A stretch of 12,792 bases of DNA from DASUHT01 sp038230835 (lineage in GTDB: Bacteria; Actinomycetota; Thermoleophilia; Gaiellales; JAICJC01). The notes under the pieces are model-generated. The model saw nothing but the letters and a program-made list of their open reading frames with translations. It ran no database searches and had not been told where the DNA came from. Location: the NCBI GenBank assembly GCA_038230835.1, contig JBBRMM010000037.1:1-12792 (forward strand), written 5' to 3'. How positions within the stretch are numbered: the stretch's first letter is position 1; every line of letters begins with the position of its first letter. This document shows, piece by piece, positions 1 to 6,173 of the stretch. The position numbers and the translations under genes were made by a program.

Positions 1-2
1 CG

Positions 3-368
3 TTCGCCGACCCGACCTTCCCGCCGCCGACCGTTGCGGTCTACGAGTCACGCCGGCATCCATGGATCGGGCTGCCTGACACGATCGAGAACGACGCGGT
101 GTGGGAGTCGCTTCGCCCGTTCTACGAGTCGGGTGCGTACGGCGAGGCCGCCGATCGCGGGGGCGAGTTGATCGCGGCCTATCCCGGGTATGCAGAGCTG
201 CTGTACAACGTTGCGTGTTGCGAGAGCCTCGCGGGCAGGGCGAGCGACGCGATCGAGCACCTGCGGCTCGCCAGCGAGCGACGGGAGCAGTTCCGCTCGC
301 TCGCTGCGGACGACTCGGACTTCGATCCGATTCGCGATGAGCCGGGGTTCAAAGCGCACACGGAGTGA
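3..368 (+). CDS. TPR-containing protein, C-terminal part (5' end outside window)
   Basis: The frame is open from the first bases of the window to a TGA at 366-368, so only the last ~121 residues are visible. Residues from about position 99 on form a helical TPR-like unit: an alanine-rich helix pair with the Y-N-x-A-C-x-E-S-L-A-G-R signature, then a D-A-I-E-H-L-R-L-A helix. The ending F-R-S-L-A-x-D-D-x-D-F-D-P-I-R-D-E-P-G-F is the ending I associate with the 'TPR end-of-group' domain found at the C-terminus of several actinobacterial proteins, often behind a cupin or other sensor domain. The segment before it (PPPTVAVYESRRHPWIGLPD) is not recognisable to me, so the N-terminal function is unknown. 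TPR units normally serve protein-protein contacts in the cytoplasm. The TPR-end identity is fairly secure; the whole-protein function is not. Confidence 0.75.
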   Translation, partial: FADPTFPPPTVAVYESRRHPWIGLPDTIENDAVWESLRPFYESGAYGEAADRGGELIAAYPGYAELLYNVACCESLAGRASDAIEHLRLASERREQFRSLAADDSDFDPIRDEPGFKAHTE

Positions 369-726
369 CGAGACGCCGAGACGACGTTTGCGCCAGTGGC
401 GGCGATCCCACCCACCCCCGAGCTTCCGAGAGCCGGGGATCGGGTTCGGCTCAACCAAGCGGTGCAGGCCGGCTCCGCTCCCGCAAACAGATCCCGCCCG
501 GATGGCCGTCCGGGCCGAAACGCCCCACGGAGTCACTCGCCTGGGACCACTCGTGCTGACGGGCGCTGCGATGCTTCGCCGAGAACCACGGCGCGTTCGT
601 CGACCTGACACGCTGGCACCACCAGATCACGTTCACCAAGGGACTGCGACGGCCTGAGCCACTCACGCTCCGCCGCCGACCATCCGCATCGGTGGTCCCG
701 GCACCCCACCGTTTCCAGGGAGCAGC
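369..726. other. Intergenic region without convincing gene
   Basis: No reading frame here has both a plausible start and recognisable content. A stretch in frame 2 (560-729) reads protein-like (A-E-N-H-G-A-F-V-D-L-T-R-W-H-H-Q) but follows a stop at 557-559 and has no start codon. It may be a gene remnant or chance. The stem-loop at 496-515 is the main visible element. Confidence 0.4.
496..515 (+). terminator. GC-rich stem-loop, candidate terminator of the TPR gene
   Basis: GCCCGGA (496-502) and TCCGGGC (509-515) are perfect 7-base inverted arms around a 6-base loop, 128 bases after the stop of the TPR gene. There is no following T-tract, so an intrinsic terminator is possible only in the relaxed actinobacterial sense. 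It is the only strong hairpin I noticed in the 369-726 spacer. Confidence 0.3.
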
Positions 727-843
727 ATGAGACAAGGTGCGGTGACGGCGGCGAACGAGTTCGGGTACTCGCCGATCTCGCGCAGCATTCCTCCGACGAC
801 AACGCCGTCCGCCGCGATCGCCTCGTGTCGGCGTCCGGTTTAG
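727..843 (+). CDS. Possible 38-residue small ORF just upstream of the cyclase gene
   Basis: ATG at 727 follows CAGGGAG (716-722) with four bases between, a good Shine-Dalgarno arrangement. The frame reads 38 codons to TAG at 841-843, nine bases before the cyclase start at 853. The peptide begins MRQGAVTAANEFGYSPIS and continues Ser/Pro/Thr/Ala-rich. It has no recognisable domain, signal peptide or membrane segment. If translated it could be a leader ORF, or it could couple translation to the cyclase gene. Its stop codon overlaps the candidate -10 box of that gene. In a GC-rich genome a 38-codon ORF is easily fortuitous, so the ribosome binding site is the only real support. Confidence 0.22.
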   Translation: MRQGAVTAANEFGYSPISRSIPPTTTPSAAIASCRRPV

Positions 844-846
844 ACT
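841..846 (+). promoter_or_regulatory. Candidate -10 box (TAGACT) for leaderless cyclase transcript
   Basis: TAGACT fits the actinobacterial TANNNT -10 consensus and ends six bases before ATG 853, so transcription would begin at or next to the start codon. No Shine-Dalgarno sequence precedes 853, which fits a leaderless mRNA. I see no convincing -35 hexamer. Confidence 0.4.
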
Positions 847-852
847 GGATGG

Positions 853-3756
853 ATGGCGAGAGAGCGCAAGGTCGTCTCGGTGCTGTTTGTCGATCTGGTG
901 GGGTTCACGGCGCAGTCGGAGTCGGCGGATCCCGAGGATGTGGACGCGCTGCTGCGCGGGTACCACGGCGACGTGCGTCGTGAGATCGAGCGGTACGGTG
1001 GCACGGTCGAGAAATTCATCGGCGATGCCGTGGTGGCGTTGTTCGGCGCGCCGGTGGTACACGAGGACGATCCGGAGCGGGCGGTGCTCGCGGCGCTTCG
1101 GATCCTGGAGGTGACCGACCTGGACGTCCGGATCGCCGTCAACACGGGCGAGGTGCTGGTCGATCTCGACAGCCGCCCGGACCACGGCGAGGGCATGGTG
1201 ACCGGCGACGCGGTCAACACCGCGTCCCGGCTGCAGAGCGCCGCTCCTGTTCGCGGGGTCCTGGTCGGGGAGGCTACGTGGGCGGCCACGCCGTTCGTCG
1301 GTCGCCGCCGGGAGCTGGAGCTCCTTCAGCAGTTGTTCGAACGCAGCCTGGAAGAGTCCGGTGTGCAGCTGGTGACCGTCGTGGGAGAGCCGGGCGCTGG
1401 CAAGACGCGGCTGGTGGGCGAGCTGCGCTCGTGGGTCGACGATCGCCCAGAGCTGGTGCTGTGGCGGCAGGGTCGTTGCCTCCCCTACGGCGACGGGATC
1501 GCGTACTGGCCGCTGGGTGAGGCCGTCAAGGCCCAGGCCGGGATCCTCGAGTCGGATACCGCGGCCGAGACCGCAGCCAAGCTGGACATGGCGCTCGAGG
1601 GGATGCCCGAGGCGGCCTGGCTGCGCGCGCGACTTGGGCCGCTGGTCGGGCTGGAGTCGGCGGGCAGCGCCACCCGTGACGAGTCGTTCGCGGCTTGGCG
1701 GAGCTTCTTCGAGGAGCTGGCGGCGGGCGGGCCGCTGGTGCTCGTGGTGGAGGATCTGCACTGGGCCGAGGGTGCGATGCTGGAGTTCGTGGACTATCTG
1801 GTGGAGTGGTCGTCGGCGGCGCCCATCCTGGTGATCGGCACCGCTCGACCGGAGCTGTTCGAGCACCACCCCGGCTGGGGTGGCGGCATGCGGAACGCGA
1901 CCACGATCTCGCTGTCCTCGCTCTCCGACGTGGACACGGCCCGGCTGGTGGCGGCGCTGATGGAGCGAAGCGTGCTGCCCGCGGAGACGCAGGCGCTGCT
2001 GCTGGAACGGGCCGGGGGGAACCCGCTGTTCGCCGAGGAGTTCGTGCGCATGCTGCGCGACCGCGGCGTGGGTGACGCGGCGGTGCCGGGGAACGTCCAG
2101 GCGCTGATCGCTGCGCGCCTCGACACGCTCGAGCCGGATCGCAAGCGGCTGATCCAAGACGCCGCGGTTGTCGGCAAGGTGTTCTGGGCCGGCGCCGTCG
2201 CCTCGATCGGGGCCGCCGATCCGGCGCAGGTCGAAACCGCACTGCGCGAACTGGTGCGCAAGGAGTTGGTGAAGCCGGCCCGGCTGTCCTCCGTCGCCGG
2301 CCAGCGGGAGTACGTCTTCTGGCACGCGCTCGTGCGCGATGTCGCCTACGGCCAGATCCCGCGGGCCGATCGGATCCACCGGCACGTGGCCGCCGCTGAG
2401 TGGATCGACGAAATGGCGGGGGACAGGGCCGGCGACCACGCCGAGATCCTTGCCCACCACTACCTGAGCGCCATGGAGCTGGCCGAGGCGACGGCCGCCG
2501 TCGACTCTGCGCCGCTTCGCAACCGGGCCATCGACCAGCTGCTGGTCGCCGCGGGCACCACCATGAACGCCGACTCTGCGGCGGCCACACGGCTGCTGCT
2601 GCGAGCGATCGACCTCCAGGCTTCGGACGACCCCCGACTGGCTCCCGCACTGACCCGCGCAAGTCTTGCCGCCTTTGCGCAGGGGGAACTGGAACAGGCC
2701 CGAAGCCTGATCGATGCCGCCCTCGACGCGGCACGCGATCTTGGCAGCGAGATCGCCCTGGGCCACGCGATGGCCGTCGAGACCCTGTACAGGCGCGATG
2801 GGTCAACCGAGGGACCGCGGCGGCGGCAGGAGACGCTCGCGCAGGCGGTGGAGCTACTGGAGCGGCATCCTCCGGGACCGGAACTGGCCACGGCGCTCAC
2901 TCTCGTGGCCGGCACGCACATGCTGGAGGAGCGCCCGGAAGAGGCGATCAAGGCGGCGGAACGGGCGCTGCCGGTGGCGGAGCGCTTCGGCGATCCGAGT
3001 GACGTGACGCTCACGCTGGCAGCCCGTGGCTGGGGGCGCTCCGACCTGGGCGATGCCGGCGGGCTCGACGACCTGCGCCGTGCGCTCGAGATCGAGCTCG
3101 AGACCGGCGACGCCTGGGCGCCGGTTGCCGCGATCAACCTCGCTGGGCTGGTGTGGGCATGGGAGGGTCCCGCGCCCGCCGCCGAGATCTACCAGCTGGC
3201 GGTACGAGAGGCCGAGCGGCGCAGGCAGACGACGGCCTGGAGCAAGCGGGAGCTGGCCTGGGTACTGGCCGATCTCGGCCGCTGGGACGAAGCACTGACT
3301 GCCACCAGCGAGGTGCTCACCTGGGCCCGCGACAACACGGACAACGGTACCCTCGCGATGGCGGCGAGCACCACCGCGATGGTGCACGTCCGCCGTGGTG
3401 CGACAGCGGCCGCCGCCGCCCTGGTGGACGAGGCGCTCGACGCGATCCGCGCATCCACGCAGCCCCAGGTGCGCCAGCCTGGGCTGATCGCTGCGGCCGA
3501 GGTTCGATTGGCGCAGGGCCGCCCCGCGGATGCGCGCGATCTGCTTGCCGAGCTCACCGGCAGCCGGTTCGGCGGCATGTTCACGTGCATGCACCTACCG
3601 GCTGCGGTCGCCACCGCCCTGGCAGCAGGGCGACGCCGGCCTCGCGCACAGGCTGATCGAAGGGGTGCAGCCACACGGGCCGCGGCTACTCACGGCCGCG
3701 GAGCTGGCCCGCGGCCTGGCACTCGAGGCGGCCGGCGACCACACCGCAGCGCTTGA
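853..3756 (+). CDS. Class III adenylate/guanylate cyclase - AAA ATPase - TPR protein (C-terminus frameshifted)
   Basis: Read as is, this is a 967-residue protein. The N-terminal class III cyclase homology domain (about 5-145) has metal-binding Asp14 (FVDLVGFT) and Asp58 (KFIGDAVVALFG), Lys54, and the Asn122/Arg126 pair in GDAVNTASRL. The position seven before Asn122, usually Asp/Thr/Ser in cyclases, is Met115, so purine specificity cannot be predicted. An ATPase domain follows, with Walker A GEPGAGKT (178-185), Walker B LVLVVEDLHW (295-304) and a GGNPLFAEEFVRML motif. The rest is helical TPR-like repeats. The layout matches large actinobacterial signalling proteins thought to make a cyclic nucleotide under ATPase/TPR control. 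The link between cyclase and ATPase is abnormally short: GEATWAAT runs straight into PFVGR. From residue 926 (base ~3628) the frame is wrong, and residues 927-967 are Arg/Pro-rich nonsense before a chance stop. ATG 853 starts the conserved domain almost immediately. Confidence 0.88.
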   Translation: MARERKVVSVLFVDLVGFTAQSESADPEDVDALLRGYHGDVRREIERYGGTVEKFIGDAVVALFGAPVVHEDDPERAVLAALRILEVTDLDVRIAVNTGEVLVDLDSRPDHGEGMVTGDAVNTASRLQSAAPVRGVLVGEATWAATPFVGRRRELELLQQLFERSLEESGVQLVTVVGEPGAGKTRLVGELRSWVDDRPELVLWRQGRCLPYGDGIAYWPLGEAVKAQAGILESDTAAETAAKLDMALEGMPEAAWLRARLGPLVGLESAGSATRDESFAAWRSFFEELAAGGPLVLVVEDLHWAEGAMLEFVDYLVEWSSAAPILVIGTARPELFEHHPGWGGGMRNATTISLSSLSDVDTARLVAALMERSVLPAETQALLLERAGGNPLFAEEFVRMLRDRGVGDAAVPGNVQALIAARLDTLEPDRKRLIQDAAVVGKVFWAGAVASIGAADPAQVETALRELVRKELVKPARLSSVAGQREYVFWHALVRDVAYGQIPRADRIHRHVAAAEWIDEMAGDRAGDHAEILAHHYLSAMELAEATAAVDSAPLRNRAIDQLLVAAGTTMNADSAAATRLLLRAIDLQASDDPRLAPALTRASLAAFAQGELEQARSLIDAALDAARDLGSEIALGHAMAVETLYRRDGSTEGPRRRQETLAQAVELLERHPPGPELATALTLVAGTHMLEERPEEAIKAAERALPVAERFGDPSDVTLTLAARGWGRSDLGDAGGLDDLRRALEIELETGDAWAPVAAINLAGLVWAWEGPAPAAEIYQLAVREAERRRQTTAWSKRELAWVLADLGRWDEALTATSEVLTWARDNTDNGTLAMAASTTAMVHVRRGATAAAAALVDEALDAIRASTQPQVRQPGLIAAAEVRLAQGRPADARDLLAELTGSRFGGMFTCMHLPAAVATALAAGRRRPRAQADRRGAATRAAATHGRGAGPRPGTRGGRRPHRSA

Positions 3757-3985
3757 GCTCCTGGAGCGGTCGACGACGTCGTTCGGCGGACTGAGCGTCC
3801 GGTACGAGCGCGCCGTGGGGCTGCTCGCCGGCGGTCGCTGCCTGCTGGCCCTCGGGCGCCGGTTCGACGCCGCCGAGCGAGCGGCCGAGTCCCGGGACAC
3901 GTTCCACACACTCGGGGCGAACCCGTCGCTCGCCGCATGCGACGCCATGCTCAGCCCCGGACTCACCGGCACAGCCCCCAACTGA
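3629..3985 (+). pseudogene. Out-of-frame C-terminal TPR tail of the cyclase/AAA/TPR gene
   Basis: Frame 2 from about 3629 to TGA 3983-3985 reads GDAGLAHRLIEGVQPHG, then alanine/leucine-rich TPR helices (LARGLALEAAGDHTAALELL, AVGLLAGGRCLLALGRRFDA), and ends in LSPGLTGTAPN. This continues the TPR domain of the upstream ORF in sense and style. Dropping one G from the GGG at 3628-3630 joins ALAAG to DAGLAHRL without a gap and gives a 1043-residue protein. It is therefore the 3' part of one gene split by a +1 insertion, not an independent gene. The insertion could be a real mutation, a sequencing error in a G run, or less likely programmed frameshifting; I see no slippery-site or pseudoknot evidence. 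Confidence 0.75.
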
Positions 3986-4006
3986 CGTCGCACCGATGCG
4001 GCGACG
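3986..4006 (+). terminator. Stem-loop directly after the cyclase/TPR reading frame
   Basis: CGTCGC (3986-3991) and GCGACG (4001-4006) form a 6-bp stem with a 9-base loop. It starts on the base after the TGA of the restored long frame. The position suits a transcript end, but there is no T-tract. Confidence 0.3.
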
Positions 4007-4288
4007 GCTGAAACCGTGGGGAGCAGCCGCGTTGATCCCCAGTATCGGGGCGCTGAGATTCGAACTCGCCCAACGGCAGCCAACGGCCCACGACGCTGGG
4101 CACCGCGAACCAGCGCCAACCAGCACCCAGAGCCGCTTATCGGGGGCTCGGCGCCGTGCGTCTGTGTCGGCGAGCGGCGCCGACGATGGACCACATACGG
4201 ACCACCGTGCTGGTGACCGGGCACACCCCGAGTCGCCAGCCGGTCGGGTCATGCTCACTGCGTGCGATGGTGAACCCGTATCCCTCCC
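4007..4288. other. Intergenic region upstream of the SDR gene
   Basis: I see no gene here. Short frames on both strands lack starts with ribosome binding sites and show no family resemblance. A tRNA-like T-loop (GATTCGAAC, near 4057-4065, minus sense) sits inside a 7-bp inverted repeat (4049-4055 with 4111-4117), but the rest of a tRNA fold is absent. Confidence 0.4.
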
Positions 4289-4302
4289 TTGACCACCGTC
4301 AA
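4289..4302. promoter_or_regulatory. Palindromic operator-like site TTGAC-N4-GTCAA
   Basis: TTGAC (4289-4293) and GTCAA (4298-4302) are perfect inverted arms separated by CACC, about 100 bases upstream of the SDR start. A short spaced palindrome is the usual form of a dimeric repressor site, but I cannot name the regulator, and no regulator gene lies next to it. The left arm TTGACC also looks like a -35 element, though I do not find a matching -10 at 16-18 bases. Confidence 0.35.
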
Positions 4303-4403
4303 CGAACGCTCGCGCGTGCAGTCGAACCCCCCCCGGTTGGCGGATCGGCGTTGCTTGTGTGCGGTTGCGTCTGAGACGATGCGGGCCGGCGAAGGGGAGG
4401 TTC

Positions 4404-5210
4404 ATGGTGGAGACGACGTGGAATGATGGCCATCGTTTCTCGGGTCGGGTTGTGCTTGTGACTGGTGCTGGTGGGACGCTGGGTGGGGCGGTCGCGCTCG
4501 GGTTCGGCCGGGAGGGGGCCTCGGTGCTTGTGGGCTACCGGCGGTCGCAGACGGAAGCCGAGTCGGTGGCGGACGAGATCGTGGCTGCGGGAGGTGCGGC
4601 CGCTGCCTGTCAGCTTGACGTCACCGACCAAGTTTCGGTCGATCGATTTGTCGAACAGGCAGAGTCGACGTACGGGCGGATCGACGTGCTGGTGAACACG
4701 GCCGGTCGCCTCGACGAGGCGGACACCGTTCGTTTCGAGGACATGAGTGCCGACGCGGCCACGGCGCTGCTGGCGGTGGATGTGATCGGTGCGATGCGGA
4801 TGTGCCACGCCGTGATCCCGCACATGCGCCGCTTCGGCCGTGGCGCGATCATCAACTTCTCAAGCACCTACGGAAACGGCGTCAACCCCGACAACCCGAT
4901 CAACTGGGTACCGGTCACCTACTGCGCCGCGAAAGGCGCCATTCGCGGCTTCACGACGTCTCTGGCCCGCGACATCGCACCGGAGATCCGCGTCAACGCG
5001 CTCGCGCCCGGCCCGATCTCCGGTAACTGGGAACAGGAGTGGGGTGTGGCTCCGGAGCACATCGAGGAGGCCAAGACGATGAACCCGATGAAGCGGTTTG
5101 GCGACCCCCGCGAGATCGCAGAAACCGTGATGTTCCTCGCATCGGACGGCGCCGGCTATATCAACGGCCAGGTAATCCACGTGGAAGGCGGTTGGGTTCC
5201 GGCCGGGTAA
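4404..5210 (+). CDS. Short-chain dehydrogenase/reductase (SDR family oxidoreductase)
   Basis: This is a 268-residue classical SDR, close to the family's usual ~250. ATG 4404 is chosen because GAAGGGGAGG (4391-4400) is a strong Shine-Dalgarno three bases upstream; an in-frame ATG at 4359 has none. The NAD(P)-binding start is VLVTGAGGTLGGAVALGF (Thr20-Gly27 region, a TGxxxxxG variant), then L-D-V-T at 71-74 and NTAG at 98-101. The active site is Ser153/Ser154, Tyr173-x-x-x-Lys177 (YCAAK) and the downstream RVNALAPGPI segment. The C-terminus GYINGQVIHVEGGW is typical. Two oddities: the catalytic-tetrad Asn is replaced by Asp126 (AVDVIGA), and the Ser-Tyr loop is about six residues longer than in many classical members (NGVNPDNPINWVP). 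It is a cytosolic oxidoreductase, probably acting on an alcohol, sugar or steroid-like substrate; the substrate cannot be read from sequence. The 5' end uses more T-ending codons than the rest. Confidence 0.9.
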   Translation: MVETTWNDGHRFSGRVVLVTGAGGTLGGAVALGFGREGASVLVGYRRSQTEAESVADEIVAAGGAAAACQLDVTDQVSVDRFVEQAESTYGRIDVLVNTAGRLDEADTVRFEDMSADAATALLAVDVIGAMRMCHAVIPHMRRFGRGAIINFSSTYGNGVNPDNPINWVPVTYCAAKGAIRGFTTSLARDIAPEIRVNALAPGPISGNWEQEWGVAPEHIEEAKTMNPMKRFGDPREIAETVMFLASDGAGYINGQVIHVEGGWVPAG

Positions 5211-5242
5211 CACCCCAAATCATCGGCGCTCCGCGCGGCACC

Positions 5243-5275
5243 GATCGCGGCTCCCTGAACACACCAGCCGCGATC
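5243..5275 (+). terminator. 10-bp stem-loop, likely terminator of the SDR gene
   Basis: GATCGCGGCT (5243-5252) and AGCCGCGATC (5266-5275) pair perfectly over ten bases around a 13-base loop, 32 bases after the SDR stop. There is no U-tract on either strand (CAAACC follows), so it may act as a Rho-assisted or actinobacterial-type terminator. It would insulate the SDR gene from the next one. Confidence 0.5.
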
Positions 5276-5330
5276 AAACCGCCTGCTGCTCTCCGCCTCC
5301 ACGGACCGGTCGCAAGGGACCGCCGGGGGT

Positions 5331-5336
5331 TAGGAT
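5331..5336 (+). promoter_or_regulatory. Candidate -10 box (TAGGAT) upstream of 5346 gene
   Basis: TAGGAT matches TANNNT and ends nine bases before ATG 5346, which has no Shine-Dalgarno sequence. The transcript would start within a few bases of the start codon. I see no -35 hexamer. Confidence 0.35.
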
Positions 5337-5345
5337 AAGCGCCTA

Positions 5346-5747
5346 ATGGCGCAGGACTATCTTGCTGATGCCCAACAGCGTCTCGACGTGGGTGATGAAC
5401 GACGCGCTCTGAGAGCGTTCGAGCAAGCGTGCTACAACCCGTGGCTCTTTCCGGGGGGCCATGCCGAGGTGGTCCGACGCGGAGCGGAGATGCGACCTCG
5501 CGTCAAGGGGAAGTACGGGGTGAAGTGGGACGACCTTCTCGCTCGCGTCGAGGCGAGCACGCCCGCTCAAGGAGAAGCTCGGCCTGAGCCCACCCCAGTC
5601 ATAGCGATCGAACGAATCGAAATCCTCGCCGGGAAGCCCGGCCGACCATATAAGGTCCTCCGGAACGTCCATGCTCGAGCGTCAGCGCCCACCGCGTTCA
5701 ACCGTGCTCCGACGCTAGACGAGGTCAACGGGAAGCTCAGAGAGTAG
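5346..5747 (+). CDS. N-terminal two thirds of YbjQ-like/zinc-ribbon protein, ended by in-frame amber
   Basis: 133 codons run from ATG 5346 to TAG 5745-5747. Residues 1-70 are mainly helical (MAQDYLADAQQRLDVGDERR, then ALRAFEQACYNPW). Residues ~85-133 begin a YbjQ-like alpha/beta domain (KVLRNVHARASAP, then LDEVNGKLRE). The conserved helix stops exactly at the amber codon, and the same frame continues after it with AAKLGANAVISVTYNRG, the expected next strand of the domain. The natural residue at codon 134 was therefore probably Glu or Gln (GAG or CAG changed to TAG). The restored product would be 202 residues, with a C-terminal zinc ribbon. The function of this domain pair is not known to me; YbjQ-like domains form small oligomeric rings and some are labelled heavy-metal-binding. 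As read, the product would be a truncated and probably misfolded domain. Confidence 0.7.
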   Translation: MAQDYLADAQQRLDVGDERRALRAFEQACYNPWLFPGGHAEVVRRGAEMRPRVKGKYGVKWDDLLARVEASTPAQGEARPEPTPVIAIERIEILAGKPGRPYKVLRNVHARASAPTAFNRAPTLDEVNGKLRE

Positions 5748-5954
5748 GCGGCCAAGCTCGGAGCGAACGCGGTGATCAGCGTGACCTACAACCGGGGCGC
5801 TGACCTCCGCTCGTGGAAGGCCTTAAGTGCCGACGGCATCGCGGTTGCCATGGATAGCGACGAACGCGAATGCCCGATCTGCGCGGAGACGATCAAAGCC
5901 GCAGCCCTCAAATGTCGGTTCTGCGGCGCCGAGCTACGACCCGCAGACTCCTGA
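5748..5954 (+). pseudogene. C-terminal part of the same gene: end of YbjQ-like domain plus zinc ribbon
   Basis: In frame with 5346-5747 and separated from it only by the TAG. It encodes AAKLGANAVISVTYNRGADL, then SWKALSADGIAVAM, which closes the YbjQ-like domain. A zinc ribbon follows with Cys176/Cys179 (CPIC) and Cys190/Cys193 (CRFC), numbering the amber as residue 134. The pattern C-P-x-C-A-E-x-I-K-x-A-A-x-K-C-R-x-C-G-A-E-L is the compact ribbon found at the end of many small bacterial proteins. The frame ends at TGA 5952-5954. No other disabling change is visible on either side of the stop, so the lesion is recent, a sequencing error, or read through. A GTG at 5772 could in principle restart translation and give a 60-residue product with the ribbon intact, but it lacks a clear ribosome binding site. 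Confidence 0.7.
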
Positions 5955-6096
5955 CTCGACGCTGCCTGAACGACGCCCACCATGCCCGAACCGCGCGGCG
6001 AGCCGCTCCGCGCACCCGAGCGCTCGCGGAAAAGCGCGCCGAGTATCTCGCACCCAAACGCGCGTCCATCGCGAACGCGAGCAGAAGGATCGCGAT

Positions 6097-6173
6097 CCGT
6101 ACTGCGCAGGGTGCGGCACATCTGTCCCTCCCACCGCGGGCTTCTGCCCCTCTGCGGCCGTGCGGCGTCTTAG
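6097..6173 (+). pseudogene. Decayed zinc-ribbon remnant
   Basis: In frame 1, positions 6094-6150 read DPYCAGCGTSVPPTAGFCP, the typical first half of a double-CxxC zinc ribbon. The expected second knuckle (C-P-x-C-G) is broken: after CCC (6148-6150) only two bases (TC) precede TGC GGC. The last Cys-Gly therefore falls in frame 0, reading CGRAAS and TAG at 6171-6173. One base has been lost in or next to the C run. Upstream of 6090 none of the three frames is convincing, so I cannot give a start. It looks like the tail of a second zinc-ribbon gene following the amber-split one, in the same orientation. Whether it was once a separate gene or a C-terminal extension is open. Confidence 0.5.

Noticed and set aside
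560..729. Protein-like frame (AENHGAFVDLTRWHHQITF) upstream of the cyclase
   Set aside because: No start codon after the stop at 557-559, no recognisable family, and no disabling lesion that would link it to another segment.
451..2766. Long 771-residue open frame on the minus strand
   Set aside because: It lies almost wholly antisense to the cyclase/AAA gene, which has clear motifs. The translation is Arg/Gly/His-rich with no family resemblance, as expected of a GC-rich shadow frame.
4049..4117. tRNA-like element on the minus strand (GGCGCTG/CAGCGCC 7-bp arms, TTCGAAT loop)
   Set aside because: The T-stem does not leave room for five pairs before the acceptor arm, the D-stem has three pairs at best, the anticodon stem does not pair and position 33 is not T. 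Likely chance.
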